From: a virus
Virus record (IMG/VR): IMGVR_UViG_3300008217_005059
Span: 1-41,504 of that record
Direction: 5' to 3' (one strand)
DNA length: 41,504 nucleotides
Shown here: positions 1 through 8,563 of the stretch, piece by piece
Position numbering within the stretch: position 1 is the first letter of the stretch
How the letters are laid out: each line of letters opens with the position of its first letter
Notes under the pieces: generated by a model
The model's input: only the letters and a program-made list of their open reading frames with translations
Told to the model about the DNA's origin: nothing
Databases searched by the model: none
Made by a program: the position numbers and the translations under genes

Positions 1-591
1 ATGATTGAAGTGAAGGGCTTAAACAAGCAGTTTGCTGCCAACGTTGTTTACAATGATTACAATAAGGTGTTTAGCAGCCAAAAAGTGTGTATTGATGCAC
101 CCAATGGTCAAGGTAAAACAACGTTGTTGATGATGTTGGCAGAGCTCGAAACGCGCCAAAGTGGGCAGATTTTATTTTCTAAAAAAGCATTAACCGAACC
201 ACATAAACAAGTTGCTATAGCCTCAGACTGTATTGCTTTACCTGACTTTCTTACGGCAAAGCAAATTATTAACTTGTCCGTGAATACGCTGGGTTGTGAT
301 TGGCCAACGACAATAATAAATGGGTTTAATTTCAATGAATTTTTAAATACTTGTTTTGATGCGCTATCGTCAGGTAATCAAAAGAAATGCCAGTTAATTT
401 TAGCGCTTATGCGTGATGCACCTTATTTACTTCTAGACGAACCCAGCGCAGCACTTGATCAAGCCAGTATTCAGTATTTATTAGTACTGCTTGATGAATA
501 TCTAATAGATAAGCCAAATGGGCAAATAGTCATCACCTGCCATGAACCAGCGCCATTTATTGAGCGTGGCTTTGAGTGTATACCGTTATGA
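1..591 (+). CDS. ABC transporter ATP-binding protein
   Basis: A complete small ABC ATPase of 196 aa that should power a membrane transporter. Visible motifs are the Walker A APNGQGKTT (residues 33-41), the signature LSSGNQK (122-128), Walker B YLLLDEP (142-147) and the H-loop histidine in ITCHEP (H181). The length is at the short end for the family and close to CcmA-like single-domain ATPases, but the sequence alone does not give the substrate. The gene overlaps the next by ATGA, so it is translationally coupled to a polytopic membrane protein that is its probable permease. The window starts at its ATG, so promoter and upstream genes cannot be seen. The ABC assignment is secure; the transported substrate is unknown. 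Confidence 0.9.
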   Translation: MIEVKGLNKQFAANVVYNDYNKVFSSQKVCIDAPNGQGKTTLLMMLAELETRQSGQILFSKKALTEPHKQVAIASDCIALPDFLTAKQIINLSVNTLGCDWPTTIINGFNFNEFLNTCFDALSSGNQKKCQLILALMRDAPYLLLDEPSAALDQASIQYLLVLLDEYLIDKPNGQIVITCHEPAPFIERGFECIPL

Positions 592-1700
592 TTGCAAATT
601 TAAAACAATCAATCGGGCAATATCGCTCTTTTATGGATTATCGTTATAAGGCTTACAAAACTGAACTCACGCAATTATTGTTACAACTAAAAAGCTTTGG
701 GTTGTTATTTTTAGTGGTGTTAGGCTCGTCAGTGTTGGGTTTGATATTGCTACTTTTTTTAGGCCTTGGAAAAATTATAGACAGCAGCGCAGCACCCCAA
801 TACGGTGCACAAATGGCTTTATTTTATTTGTTACTACAAAGTGTGATGCTCAGCGCAATGAAGTCAGCAATTAAAAATAGTAACCAGCGGTTATTTCAGC
901 AAACTATTGCACGATCAGTTTGGTTATATTTAGTCGATATTAAACTATTAACGCTCAGTAATGCATGGCTTATAGCCAGTGTATTAATTGCGCTAGATTT
1001 AACACTGTCACAATGGGTTAAAGTACCGCATTTTATTGTATTTATGTTGCTGCAGTTTAGCTTGGGCGTTTTGTGTTTATACAAACCCAGCGAACTGGTA
1101 TATGGTTTTTTATTTAGCACGATATTAGTGTGTGTTCCTATTCATATGCAGCCGCTCACTTATCATATGGGCTTTGCTTTATTGTTTGCGCTGAGCCTTT
1201 TTGTCCCCGTGGTTAATGTTAACAGGCGTATTGCAGTAAGTTCATTATTGGGCTTTTGGTTTTGTTATTTATTAAACCATTGTTGGACACTTGTTTGGCG
1301 CGTGTCGTTACTTTTATGTGTATTCATGGCATCAGCTGCGCTAATAAACGAACGTGCTGATTTAGTACCTATACTTGTGATATTAGCCATGGCTTTTATT
1401 GTACTCTTTAGTAGTTCATTGCAATTTGATTGCGGTAGGGTGTATGAGCAGTATCGATTATTTTTTAAAACATGCGAGCAAGAACGCGCCTTTTATATTA
1501 GCCAGTTTTTACCTAGCATATTGCTGTTTTTATTATCCACAATAAGTTATAGCGTTATTTTTGGTTACACTCATATTGTATTATTTGTCATTGGAAATAT
1601 GTGGTGTGTATTACAGGTTTACCTTGCACAAAAAAAACCAGCGCATTATGCGCTGGTTTGGCTAATTTCAACAGGGTTGCTGCTAGCTTTACTAAATTAG
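588..1700 (+). CDS. polytopic membrane protein, probable ABC permease partner
   Basis: A 370-aa very hydrophobic protein. I chose the ATG at 588, which overlaps the stop of the ATPase gene (ATGA), rather than the GTG 12 bases upstream. After a charged N-terminus of about 30 residues it has some ten to twelve candidate membrane segments across its whole length and no large soluble domain. Its position directly after an ATPase suggests it is the transmembrane half of an ABC system, probably an exporter since no binding-protein gene is present. I do not recognise a named family. The last ~65 bases of the gene also encode the terminator of the convergent fadE gene. Confidence 0.8.
   Translation: MIANLKQSIGQYRSFMDYRYKAYKTELTQLLLQLKSFGLLFLVVLGSSVLGLILLLFLGLGKIIDSSAAPQYGAQMALFYLLLQSVMLSAMKSAIKNSNQRLFQQTIARSVWLYLVDIKLLTLSNAWLIASVLIALDLTLSQWVKVPHFIVFMLLQFSLGVLCLYKPSELVYGFLFSTILVCVPIHMQPLTYHMGFALLFALSLFVPVVNVNRRIAVSSLLGFWFCYLLNHCWTLVWRVSLLLCVFMASAALINERADLVPILVILAMAFIVLFSSSLQFDCGRVYEQYRLFFKTCEQERAFYISQFLPSILLFLLSTISYSVIFGYTHIVLFVIGNMWCVLQVYLAQKKPAHYALVWLISTGLLLALLN
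1630..1659 (-). terminator. Rho-independent terminator of fadE, inside the end of the membrane-protein gene
   Basis: An 11-bp perfect stem (1635-1645 with 1649-1659, 3-nt loop) has eight As on its left flank, which read as a T tract on the minus strand. It therefore ends leftward transcripts from fadE, about 40 bases after its stop. It lies wholly within the coding sequence of the convergent membrane-protein gene. Confidence 0.8.
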
Positions 1701-4163
1701 TTAAGCGGCATCTGCCTTTTTAGATTTAGCTTTGCTATTACGCGCTGCTTTGCCGGCAAGTAAATCGGCAGGGTCAAAGTCGTCAACGTTAATAACGTCT
1801 AAGCGAGCTTGCTCAACAGCTGCTAACTTATCAGCTTCAGCTTGGCTTAAAATGCCGGCTTCTAAGCCCATTTGCGCCACTTTATCAAGTTGGAAGAATG
1901 GCAATTTAACGCCTTTCTCTTTACATACGCGTTCAAATAAAGGCTCTACCTCTAGTACGTCTTTAAGCGTTTGCTCTTGACGACCTACAAGGTTAAGCGG
2001 CTCGTTTGTAAGGTATACATAGCTTGCTAAACGATTACGCGTTTCGCTAGGCACTTGCAGTAATTGCGCTAGCTTATGCTCAAGTTTGTCGGTAGGTTTA
2101 CGGACCGGGCGACCAAACGGGAATAACAATACTTTTAATACGCCACGAAGTGGTGCAGATGGCATATTGTTGATTAAATCAGCAAGCGCACGTTGACAGT
2201 GGTAAAGGTGATCCTGACAGCTCCACTGAACCAGTGCAAAATCTTCTTTTTTACGGCCTTCGTCGTTATAACGTTTAAGCGTTGCAGACACTAAGTAAAG
2301 GTAGCTTAATAAGTCACCTAAGCGTGCTGAAATACGTTCTTTACGTTTAAGTGAACCACCAAATACTGCCATACTTATATCAGACATAAGTGCAAGTGAT
2401 GCACTAAAGCGTGACGCTATACGGTAAAACTCTGCCGTTTCGTCTTTGTACGGTACGCTAGTAAAGCGAGCGCCAGTAAGTGCAAGCCACTTAGTACGTA
2501 CAAGGTTAGACATGGTAAAGCCAATGTGGCCCATTAGCGCTTTATCAAATACGTTAAGCGCTTCTTCGCGGTCTTCAATTTCACACGCACTTAGCTCGGT
2601 AAGTACAAATGGATGACAACGAATAGCACCTTGACCATAAATAATCATATTACGGGTCAAGATGTTTGCACCTTCAACGGTAATGGCAATAGGTGCACCT
2701 TGATAGCCACGACCTAAATAGTTATTTGGCCCAAGCATGATCCCTTTACCGCCTAGCACGTCCATTGCATGAATGGTCGACTCGCGCATTTGCTCAGTAA
2801 GGTGATATTTAATAATAGCTGAAACAACCGATGGTTTTTCACCTAAATCTACGGCCCCCGTAGACATGCTAACTGCTGCATCAGAGCTGTAAGCGTAACC
2901 TGCAAGTTTAGCCAGTGACTCTTCAACACCTTCCATTTTACCAATTGGTAAGCGAAACTGACGACGAATACGGCTGTATGCACCTGTTGCTGTTGCAATT
3001 GTTTTAATGCCACCGGCAGAGTTTGACGGCAATGTAATTGCACGGCCCACCGATAAACATTCAACCAGCATACGCCAGCCTTGGCCAGCCATTTCTGGGC
3101 CACCAATAATGTAATCCAGGGGTACAAATATGTCTTTACCGCGAGTAGGGCCATTTTGGAACGGCACATTAAGCGGGAAGTGACGGCGTCCAATTTCAAC
3201 ACCAGGCGTGTTAGTTGGAATAAGTGCACAGGTAATGCCCGGCTCTTTGTTGTCGCTTAGTAAACCATCTGGATCTTGTAGTTTAAAGGCAAGACCAAGT
3301 ACAGTGGCCACAGGAGCAAGGGTAATGTAACGCTTGTTCCATGTAAGGCTTACACCCACCACTTCTTCGCCATTCCATTGCCCTTTACATACTACACCGT
3401 AGTCTGGAATTGAGCTTGCATCAGAACCTGCCTCTGGCGAAGTAAGAGCAAAACATGGAATTTCTTGACCACTTGCTAAACGCGGTAAGTAATGATTTTT
3501 TTGATCTTCAGTACCGTAGTGCTGTAATAACTCACCCGGGCCTAACGAGTTAGGTACACCAACAATTGACGAAAGCAACGTTGATTTACTGGTTAGTTTT
3601 TGCAGTACACACGATTGTGCAAATGCAGAGAATTCTAAGCCGCCGTATTCCTTTTTAATGATCATGGCAAAGAATTTATTATCTTTTAAATATTGCCATA
3701 CGTCCTGAGGTAAATCAGTTAGCTCATGCGTAGCTTCCCAATCGTCCAACATACTACATACAACTTCAACAGGGCCGTCGATAAATGCCTGCTCTTCAAT
3801 AGTAAGTTTTGGAACTGGATACTGGTGAAGCTTTTTCCAATCTGGGTTACCACAAAATAAATCAGCTTCCCACCAAGTTGTACCGGCATCAATAGCTGAC
3901 TTTTCGGTGTCAGACATGCTCGGTGTAACTTTTTTGAAGACCTTGAAAATAGGCTTGATAATATATTGCTGACGAATGCCAGTAACAGAAAGAGGCACTG
4001 CGATGATTAAAAAAATCACCCAGCTAATTAAACCAAAAGCACCAGCAAAGGTACCAATTAATAATGTTGCGGCAGAAACACCAAGTGCTGTGTTCCAACT
4101 CGCTCTGTGGTAAAGCGCAATGCTGAGCAGTGCGATTAAACCGAGTGTAAATATGAGTGTCAT
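1701..4163 (-). CDS. fadE: acyl-CoA dehydrogenase FadE
   Basis: 820 aa, matching the unusually long gammaproteobacterial FadE (E. coli about 814 aa). It carries out the first step of fatty-acid beta-oxidation, the FAD-dependent formation of trans-2-enoyl-CoA. The N-terminus has two or three hydrophobic segments (residues ~1-65) that should anchor it at the inner membrane. The acyl-CoA dehydrogenase core follows, with [12 protein letters not shown] typical of the flavin/substrate region and the [19 protein letters not shown] region typical of the C-terminal helical domain. The C-terminus is a Lys/Ala-rich tail. Start chosen at ATG 4163, with AAGGAA a few bases upstream. A FadR-like operator overlaps the promoter. 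The gene is a host gene bordering the prophage. Confidence 0.95.
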   Translation of the reverse strand: MTLIFTLGLIALLSIALYHRASWNTALGVSAATLLIGTFAGAFGLISWVIFLIIAVPLSVTGIRQQYIIKPIFKVFKKVTPSMSDTEKSAIDAGTTWWEADLFCGNPDWKKLHQYPVPKLTIEEQAFIDGPVEVVCSMLDDWEATHELTDLPQDVWQYLKDNKFFAMIIKKEYGGLEFSAFAQSCVLQKLTSKSTLLSSIVGVPNSLGPGELLQHYGTEDQKNHYLPRLASGQEIPCFALTSPEAGSDASSIPDYGVVCKGQWNGEEVVGVSLTWNKRYITLAPVATVLGLAFKLQDPDGLLSDNKEPGITCALIPTNTPGVEIGRRHFPLNVPFQNGPTRGKDIFVPLDYIIGGPEMAGQGWRMLVECLSVGRAITLPSNSAGGIKTIATATGAYSRIRRQFRLPIGKMEGVEESLAKLAGYAYSSDAAVSMSTGAVDLGEKPSVVSAIIKYHLTEQMRESTIHAMDVLGGKGIMLGPNNYLGRGYQGAPIAITVEGANILTRNMIIYGQGAIRCHPFVLTELSACEIEDREEALNVFDKALMGHIGFTMSNLVRTKWLALTGARFTSVPYKDETAEFYRIASRFSASLALMSDISMAVFGGSLKRKERISARLGDLLSYLYLVSATLKRYNDEGRKKEDFALVQWSCQDHLYHCQRALADLINNMPSAPLRGVLKVLLFPFGRPVRKPTDKLEHKLAQLLQVPSETRNRLASYVYLTNEPLNLVGRQEQTLKDVLEVEPLFERVCKEKGVKLPFFQLDKVAQMGLEAGILSQAEADKLAAVEQARLDVINVDDFDPADLLAGKAARNSKAKSKKADAA

Positions 4164-4180
4164 TGCTAATTCCTTAATAG

Positions 4181-4191
4181 AGGTCAGACCA
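4181..4191 (-). promoter_or_regulatory. FadR-like operator of fadE
   Basis: The sequence AGGTCAGACCA matches the FadR core consensus TGGTCNGACCA at 10 of 11 positions. It lies 18-28 bases upstream of the fadE start and just downstream of the predicted -10, where a bound repressor would block initiation. In gammaproteobacteria FadR represses fad genes until long-chain acyl-CoA releases it. Binding here is inferred from the match only. Confidence 0.6.
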
Positions 4192-4199
4192 CCTCGTTT

Positions 4200-4228
4200 A
4201 GAGTAGCGCTAGTAACGCTAAGTTTCAA
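4200..4228 (-). promoter_or_regulatory. predicted fadE sigma-70 promoter
   Basis: On the minus strand there is a -35 TTGAAA (4223-4228), a 17-bp spacer and a weak -10 TACTCT (4200-4205). Initiation would fall at the FadR-like site. The -10 is poor, as expected for a regulated promoter. Confidence 0.45.
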
Positions 4229-4617
4229 GTACATTACTTAGATTAAAGTGTAGTTATCGGTACGATTATTACAATACGTTGTATGTTATACGAACAGTTT
4301 AACGGTAATGGTTTATTTTGGCTTATCATAAAAAATATAAGCGTTAAAAAAATCAATTAATCTAGTAGTAATATAAGTTTAATTAAGTAAATATACTTAT
4401 GATGATCAGTGTACGCTTATTAAAAATAGAACGATATTCTATGTTTAGCTTTTTAAAGGTTTATTTATTTTATGTGTGAATTACTTGGCATGTCCGTTTT
4501 TTAGCATTTATGCTGTTTCAAGCTGTAGCAAAGCCCTTTAAGCATAAGGAATGTAAAGGCTAAAGCTGTTTATTTTGTCTCGTTCTGTTATTGTTATCTT
4601 TAGCTAAACTGATACCA
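4229..4617. other. AT-rich gene-free interval between fadE and the prophage
   Basis: No open reading frame with a credible start is present, and I could not find a tRNA or tmRNA cloverleaf. It contains one imperfect hairpin, AGCCCTTTA paired with TAAAGGCT near 4530-4562, without a T tract. The host-prophage junction is expected near the right end of this interval. Confidence 0.5.
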
Positions 4618-4647
4618 AAACTGTGACCCGTGTGTTGGTCACAGTTT
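4618..4647. repeat. 11-bp perfect inverted repeat, candidate attL core
   Basis: AAACTGTGACC (4618-4628) and GGTCACAGTTT (4637-4647) are exact reverse complements around an 8-bp centre. Arm and spacer sizes fit the crossover core of a tyrosine recombinase, and the site is 13 bases upstream of the integrase start, where an attachment site usually lies. It could instead be an operator for the integrase gene. The matching attR would be beyond the window. Confidence 0.45.
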
Positions 4648-4660
4648 CAAAAGAGCAAAG

Positions 4661-5893
4661 ATGAACTTTACAGACAAATCAATAAAAGCACTTAAAGCAA
4701 AAGAAAAACGCTACGTATTAACTGAGTCGGGCAATTATGGCGAGGGGCGCTTACAAATAAGAGTGAGTGAATCGGGCGCTGTAACGTTTCGGGTTCAGTA
4801 TCACATAAACGGCAAGCGTAAAGTAATAGGCCTTGGTAATTACCCAATTGTTGACCTTAAAAAAGCGCGTAGTAAGCATGCAAAAATATCAGCATTGTTA
4901 AGTGACAATATCGACCCGCAAGAGCACCGCTTACAAAACGAAAAAGCCAAGTTTGAATCAGCAGCTAAAAAAACAATGCACCAAATGCTTGATGATTTTA
5001 ACGTATACATAAGCACTCGCTGGGCAGCATCAACAATCGACCGCACCGAAAAACTAATAAAGCGAAACCTCACCCCATATATAGCACCCGACTTAATGCC
5101 CGACGAGTTCACAATAGATATGGCCCGCGACATTATTTACCGTGTTTATAACCGTGGCGCTAAAGAGCAAGCGCGACTGGTTCGCAGTGTACTAATGAGC
5201 ATATTAAAATTTGCCATAGATTTTGATAACTCGCCAGAGCAATATAAAAAGCCAAACCTCTACGATATTAAAACAAACTTCATAAGAGACATTAATTTTG
5301 AAACACCCAAAAATAAAGGCGAACGCTGGCTAAACGAAGATGAGCTAAAAAAAGTATGGAATGCCGACGACCTACCTTATTACACCCACCAATACATAAA
5401 ACTGGCATTATTACTTGGTGGGCAACGAGTAAATGAAGTTTACGGCTCTTGCGTTAGTGACTTTGACTTAAAAAGCAAAACATTCACCATTCCAGCCAGT
5501 AGAATAAAAGTACAACAGCGGGGCGATCACATAGTGCCACTATGCGATACCGCAATACCAATCATCAAAGAGTTAATGCAGCAAAGCGGTAAAGCAGGGC
5601 AAATGTTCCCGCATCGCGACAACCCAACAGCCACCGCACACGTATCAACATTAAGAATGGCAATATTAAGATGGTGCGAAAAGCACAGCATAAAGCCATT
5701 TAACCCACGCGACCTGCGCCGAACGTGTAAAACACTGATGGGTAAAGCGGGTATAAGTAAAGCCAATCGCGACATACTGCAGCAGCACCATAAGTTTGAC
5801 GTATCAAGCGTGCACTACGACAGATACGACTACATGAAAGAAAAGCGCCAAAGTATAGAAGTGTGGGAGAGGTTTATAAAAGCAGTTATTTAA
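4661..5893 (+). CDS. int: phage tyrosine integrase
   Basis: 410 aa, a usual length for P4/P2-type integrases with an N-terminal DUF4102-like arm-binding domain (residues ~1-85), a SAM-like core-binding domain (~95-205) and a catalytic domain. Visible catalytic positions are R256 in GGQRVNE, the R-D-L-R block at 350-353 (the usual His of HxxR is Arg here, as in some members), the HH before KFDV, and the nucleophile Y386 in VHYDRYDY. It should integrate and, with a directionality factor, excise the prophage. It reads away from the host boundary and toward the rest of the phage. The AlpA-like protein at 10621 is a candidate excisionase partner. Confidence 0.95.
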   Translation: MNFTDKSIKALKAKEKRYVLTESGNYGEGRLQIRVSESGAVTFRVQYHINGKRKVIGLGNYPIVDLKKARSKHAKISALLSDNIDPQEHRLQNEKAKFESAAKKTMHQMLDDFNVYISTRWAASTIDRTEKLIKRNLTPYIAPDLMPDEFTIDMARDIIYRVYNRGAKEQARLVRSVLMSILKFAIDFDNSPEQYKKPNLYDIKTNFIRDINFETPKNKGERWLNEDELKKVWNADDLPYYTHQYIKLALLLGGQRVNEVYGSCVSDFDLKSKTFTIPASRIKVQQRGDHIVPLCDTAIPIIKELMQQSGKAGQMFPHRDNPTATAHVSTLRMAILRWCEKHSIKPFNPRDLRRTCKTLMGKAGISKANRDILQQHHKFDVSSVHYDRYDYMKEKRQSIEVWERFIKAVI

Positions 5894-5934
5894 GACAGGG
5901 CAAGACGGTTTAAGTCTAAATTAACAGGTGAGTA

Positions 5935-5987
5935 TTGACATAACCGCCAATAGCTTTATTATATTATAGTGCATACAAAATTATGCA
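5935..5987 (+). promoter_or_regulatory. promoter with overlapping inverted-repeat operator for the small protein/GNAT pair
   Basis: TTGACA (5935-5940), a 16-bp spacer and TATTAT (5957-5962) form a strong sigma-70 promoter. TGCATA-6-TATGCA (5970-5987) is a perfect inverted repeat placed at the expected transcription start. That is the layout of an autoregulated toxin-antitoxin promoter. The binding protein is inferred, perhaps the 58-aa product. Confidence 0.55.
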
Positions 5988-6029
5988 TACAGCATAAAAG
6001 GTTATCAAAACGGCATTAAGGAGCTTGTT

Positions 6030-6206
6030 ATGGCTACCACGTCATTTGAAAAAAACTTTGTAGTAACAGACCAAAACGCAATTAAAGCGTTTAAAGAAAA
6101 CTGCAAAAAAGCCCATAAAGTTACAACTAACAACCGTAACCATGAGGCAGATAGAGTAAAAGGAATAGCGTTATTAAGACAGCGGTTGTCCAGCTCTCAG
6201 AGCTAA
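6030..6206 (+). CDS. 58-aa small protein, possible antitoxin of the adjacent GNAT
   Basis: Starts at ATG 6030 after AAGGAGC, a strong ribosome-binding site. The 58-aa product begins MATTSFEKNFVV and is basic in the middle. I know no named family, but short proteins of this look are common directly before GNAT genes on plasmids and phages. It shares an overlap of about 30 bases with the GNAT reading frame and has an autoregulatory-looking promoter. This fits a type II antitoxin, but no recognisable ribbon-helix-helix or HTH is obvious, so the antitoxin role is inference from context. Confidence 0.6.
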   Translation: MATTSFEKNFVVTDQNAIKAFKENCKKAHKVTTNNRNHEADRVKGIALLRQRLSSSQS

Positions 6207-6766
6207 TAAAGGAGTTTGATGCACCCCAACTACATCAGCTCCTTTCTGGTTTTTGCAGTACAAAAAATACAGATGTTGAAGCATTCTTAACCGACCAAAA
6301 CAAAGCAATTCGCCTTGAAAATTCCTCCAAATCACGCACCTATTTAATATTAAATGATGAAAGCGGTGAAATACTTGCCTATTTTTCATTGTCGATTAAA
6401 GAAGTATCTTTAAACCAAAATAACGAAACTAAAATAAGCAAAGGCCTGCGGAGAAAGCTTGATGGAATTTGTAAAAATAGTGAGCGTGTAAATGCCTACC
6501 TTATAGGTCAGATAGGTAAAAATGACTCAGTAATTGATAATCAAATAAACCTACCTTATATCCTTGAAGAAGCCTACACGATTATAGACAAAGCAAACCA
6601 GCTTGTGGGTGGCCGCGTAATAATACTAGAGTGCGAAAAAGCTGAAAAATTAGTATCGCTATATCAAGCCAATGGGTTTAATGTTCTTATTGATAATCCA
6701 GCCGAGCGGCTAATAACCATGTATATTTGCGTAGTTGATTCAATAAAACTGAGGGAAGAAGAATGA
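6173..6766 (+). CDS. GNAT-fold acetyltransferase-like protein with non-standard start, possible toxin
   Basis: The frame is open from 6155 to the TGA at 6766, but the first ATG/GTG/TTG is the TTG at 6389, which would cut off the conserved N-terminal half. The upstream residues (QLLSGFCSTKN..., SRTYLILND..GEILAYFSL) look like the beta1-alpha1-beta2-beta3 part of a GNAT. The rest (GRVIILECE, LVSLYQANGFNVL) is the typical C-terminal GNAT half. I propose ATT 6173, with AGGA 8 bases upstream, giving 197 aa. ATA 6206, overlapping the previous stop, and frameshifted fusion to the upstream gene are alternatives. Acetyltransferase function is a family inference; a tRNA-acetylating toxin role is possible but unproven. 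Confidence 0.65.
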   Translation: MKTAVVQLSELIKEFDAPQLHQLLSGFCSTKNTDVEAFLTDQNKAIRLENSSKSRTYLILNDESGEILAYFSLSIKEVSLNQNNETKISKGLRRKLDGICKNSERVNAYLIGQIGKNDSVIDNQINLPYILEEAYTIIDKANQLVGGRVIILECEKAEKLVSLYQANGFNVLIDNPAERLITMYICVVDSIKLREEE

Positions 6767-6784
6767 AAAGACAAGATGATTACG

Positions 6785-6807
6785 AGCCCGTTTAGTACGG
6801 GCTTTTT
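6785..6807 (+). terminator. Rho-independent terminator after the GNAT gene
   Basis: AGCCCGT (6785-6791) pairs with ACGGGCT (6797-6803) around a 5-nt loop, followed by TTTTT. It ends the rightward accessory operon just before a leftward gene. It is nearly identical to the terminator at 19322-19344. Confidence 0.85.
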
Positions 6808-6812
6808 AATGC

Positions 6813-7124
6813 CTACAAATCAGCGGTATCATGCAAAGAATCTAAAAATAGCGTGGCGTTTACGGTTTGGTGAATAAAGCACTCGGAGCATACAAGCGTA
6901 AAAACAGGAACGTTAGCGGTGTCTATTTTATAGCTAGCAGAAAAGCAGTCTATGGGCAGTTCATGCACACCAATTAACGCGTTTTCATTACCCAAAAATT
7001 TAAGCTCGCCTGTTTTGCACACAGGGCAAATAGCCCCGTTAGTTATTTTATTAAAAAAAGGCGCGGCATGATCAGCATGCACCGCTAAATAATTATGTTG
7101 TTTACCCACGCTTAACTTGCCCAA
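6813..7124 (-). CDS. zinc-ribbon protein of unknown function
   Basis: 103 aa, read leftward and ending just beyond the GNAT terminator. It holds two Cys pairs, CPVC (residues ~34-37) and CSEC (~79-82), that should bind one zinc ion. The spacer between them includes a predicted beta-rich stretch. There is no signal peptide or membrane segment. The location between integrase and repressor is where P2-like phages carry accessory cargo. No family recognised; a DNA-binding or adaptor role would be a guess. Confidence 0.6.
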   Translation of the reverse strand: MGKLSVGKQHNYLAVHADHAAPFFNKITNGAICPVCKTGELKFLGNENALIGVHELPIDCFSASYKIDTANVPVFTLVCSECFIHQTVNATLFLDSLHDTADL

Positions 7125-7242
7125 TCAATCTAGTTACTTCACCGCAGTATAGCATTAGCTGTATAAATACACAGGTTGTTAAAACCTGAACGAAAACTTA
7201 ACCTGTATCTTTGCAACATTATGGAAAATATAAGGAAAGGGC

Positions 7243-8502
7243 ATGATATTAAAAGTACTGGGCTGGTTTTTTGGAATAAGCTTTTTAGTTAGCGGTATAA
7301 GCAGCTTGTTTACTGGCGATGTAATTACCGGATTAATTTTATTGCTGGCTACAGCTATATGCTTGCCGCCATTGCTAAACAAAATCAACGCAGCCACAAA
7401 AGACAAGGTAGAGCTTACCCAAGGTAAGGCAGTAATAGCAGGTATTGTATTGCTGTTTATTGCAGTGGCATTTGCCACGCCACCCCCGCCACTTACTCCA
7501 GAGCAAAAAGCGGTCAAGGCTGAGCAGGAAAAAACTGAAAAAATAAAACAAGCTCAGCAAGCAAGAATTAAAAAAGAAATGGACGACCGCAAGTTAGCGA
7601 CGGAACGCGCTGCAAATAAGGTTAAAACCATAAACTATACAGTAATAGGTGAGCGCGATTTTAGCTTTAATGGTCGCGATAGGTTTGGCGTGTTTGTATA
7701 TGCGCCAGAGGCAAAAACAAAATTAGAACGCGCGGCAGTAGTAAAGCAAGCTGCAATTGATCTGCAAAAAAGAACAAACGCAGACTTTACGGATGCAACA
7801 CTTGAGGTAGCTGATTTTAGCTATCAGCAAGGCAACGTATTAGCAATGGCTGACTATGCACCAGACGGCTGTGGGGTTAGCGGTGAAGACTGTACAGGAG
7901 AAAAGTTTAAAATAGAGGTTTCAGATGCGCAAGTTACGGCCTTGCAAATAGATGTGCTCAGGGAGTGGGAAAAACTAAAAGGGCAGTACCGAGGCAGTAA
8001 AGGGTACTTGAACCTAGAGGATGAAGCTAAAATGACAGCTGTTATTGCTAAAAAACTTGGCATAGCAATTGGCGATACTAAAACGCCTTACACAGGAATG
8101 TTAATAAAAATTAGCGAAGACGAGCTAAAAGGCATAAATAAAATTAATGCCGTGATGATTAAAGGCGCAGCACTGGAAGAGCCAGAAAAAAATAACCCTA
8201 GCTGGTATGAGCCAGGTAATTCAGGCTTGATTGATGAAAGAGCGGCTGAATGGCATAAAGCAACTTACAAGCAACAAGTATCGGTTTGCGCTGACTATGT
8301 GGCGCACTTAAAGCAAATAGACAGGCTTAACGCGGCTATAGCTGACAGCATAAACACCAAAGACGATGTAAAGCAGTTTGCAGTTGCGCTTGCAGAAGGT
8401 ATGAATATAGGACTTAAAGACAGCCCACACAAAACAGGGAAAAACCCACTAATTAGCGAGGCTATGGCCGTAGCAGTAGTCGCCTCAGGCTGGACTAAAT
8501 AA
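7243..8502 (+). CDS. membrane-anchored protein of unknown function (DUF4875-like middle region)
   Basis: 419 aa with two N-terminal membrane segments (about residues 3-45 and 61-79), a charged helical linker (~85-125) and a soluble C-terminal part. Residues ~130-220 (TVIGERDFSFNGRDRFGVFV onwards) resemble DUF4875. The last ~180 residues contain a hydrophilic helical region ending in a hydrophobic segment. It has its own spacing from neighbours and a terminator behind it, so it is probably a lysogenic conversion (moron) gene expressed from the prophage. The start ATG 7243 follows AAGGAAAGGGC. Function unknown; superinfection exclusion or defence are possible guesses from the membrane location only. 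Confidence 0.7.
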   Translation: MILKVLGWFFGISFLVSGISSLFTGDVITGLILLLATAICLPPLLNKINAATKDKVELTQGKAVIAGIVLLFIAVAFATPPPPLTPEQKAVKAEQEKTEKIKQAQQARIKKEMDDRKLATERAANKVKTINYTVIGERDFSFNGRDRFGVFVYAPEAKTKLERAAVVKQAAIDLQKRTNADFTDATLEVADFSYQQGNVLAMADYAPDGCGVSGEDCTGEKFKIEVSDAQVTALQIDVLREWEKLKGQYRGSKGYLNLEDEAKMTAVIAKKLGIAIGDTKTPYTGMLIKISEDELKGINKINAVMIKGAALEEPEKNNPSWYEPGNSGLIDERAAEWHKATYKQQVSVCADYVAHLKQIDRLNAAIADSINTKDDVKQFAVALAEGMNIGLKDSPHKTGKNPLISEAMAVAVVASGWTK

Positions 8503-8515
8503 AACATAGTGAGTT

Positions 8516-8544
8516 AAAAAAGCCCGCCCAGCGCGGGCTTTTTT
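8516..8544. terminator. bidirectional terminator between the moron gene and the repressor gene
   Basis: AGCCCGC (8521-8527) pairs with GCGGGCT (8533-8539), with As before and Ts after the stem, so it can act in both directions. It lies between two convergent genes. Confidence 0.85.
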
Positions 8545-8563
8545 GTGGCTGGTGTTTAGTTAA

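Noticed and set aside
4229-4617. A tRNA gene as the integration target
   Set aside because: No cloverleaf or TPsiC-like sequence can be found there.
4618-4647. The inverted repeat as a dif-like XerCD site
   Set aside because: The spacer is 8 bp, not 6, and the arms do not resemble dif arms.
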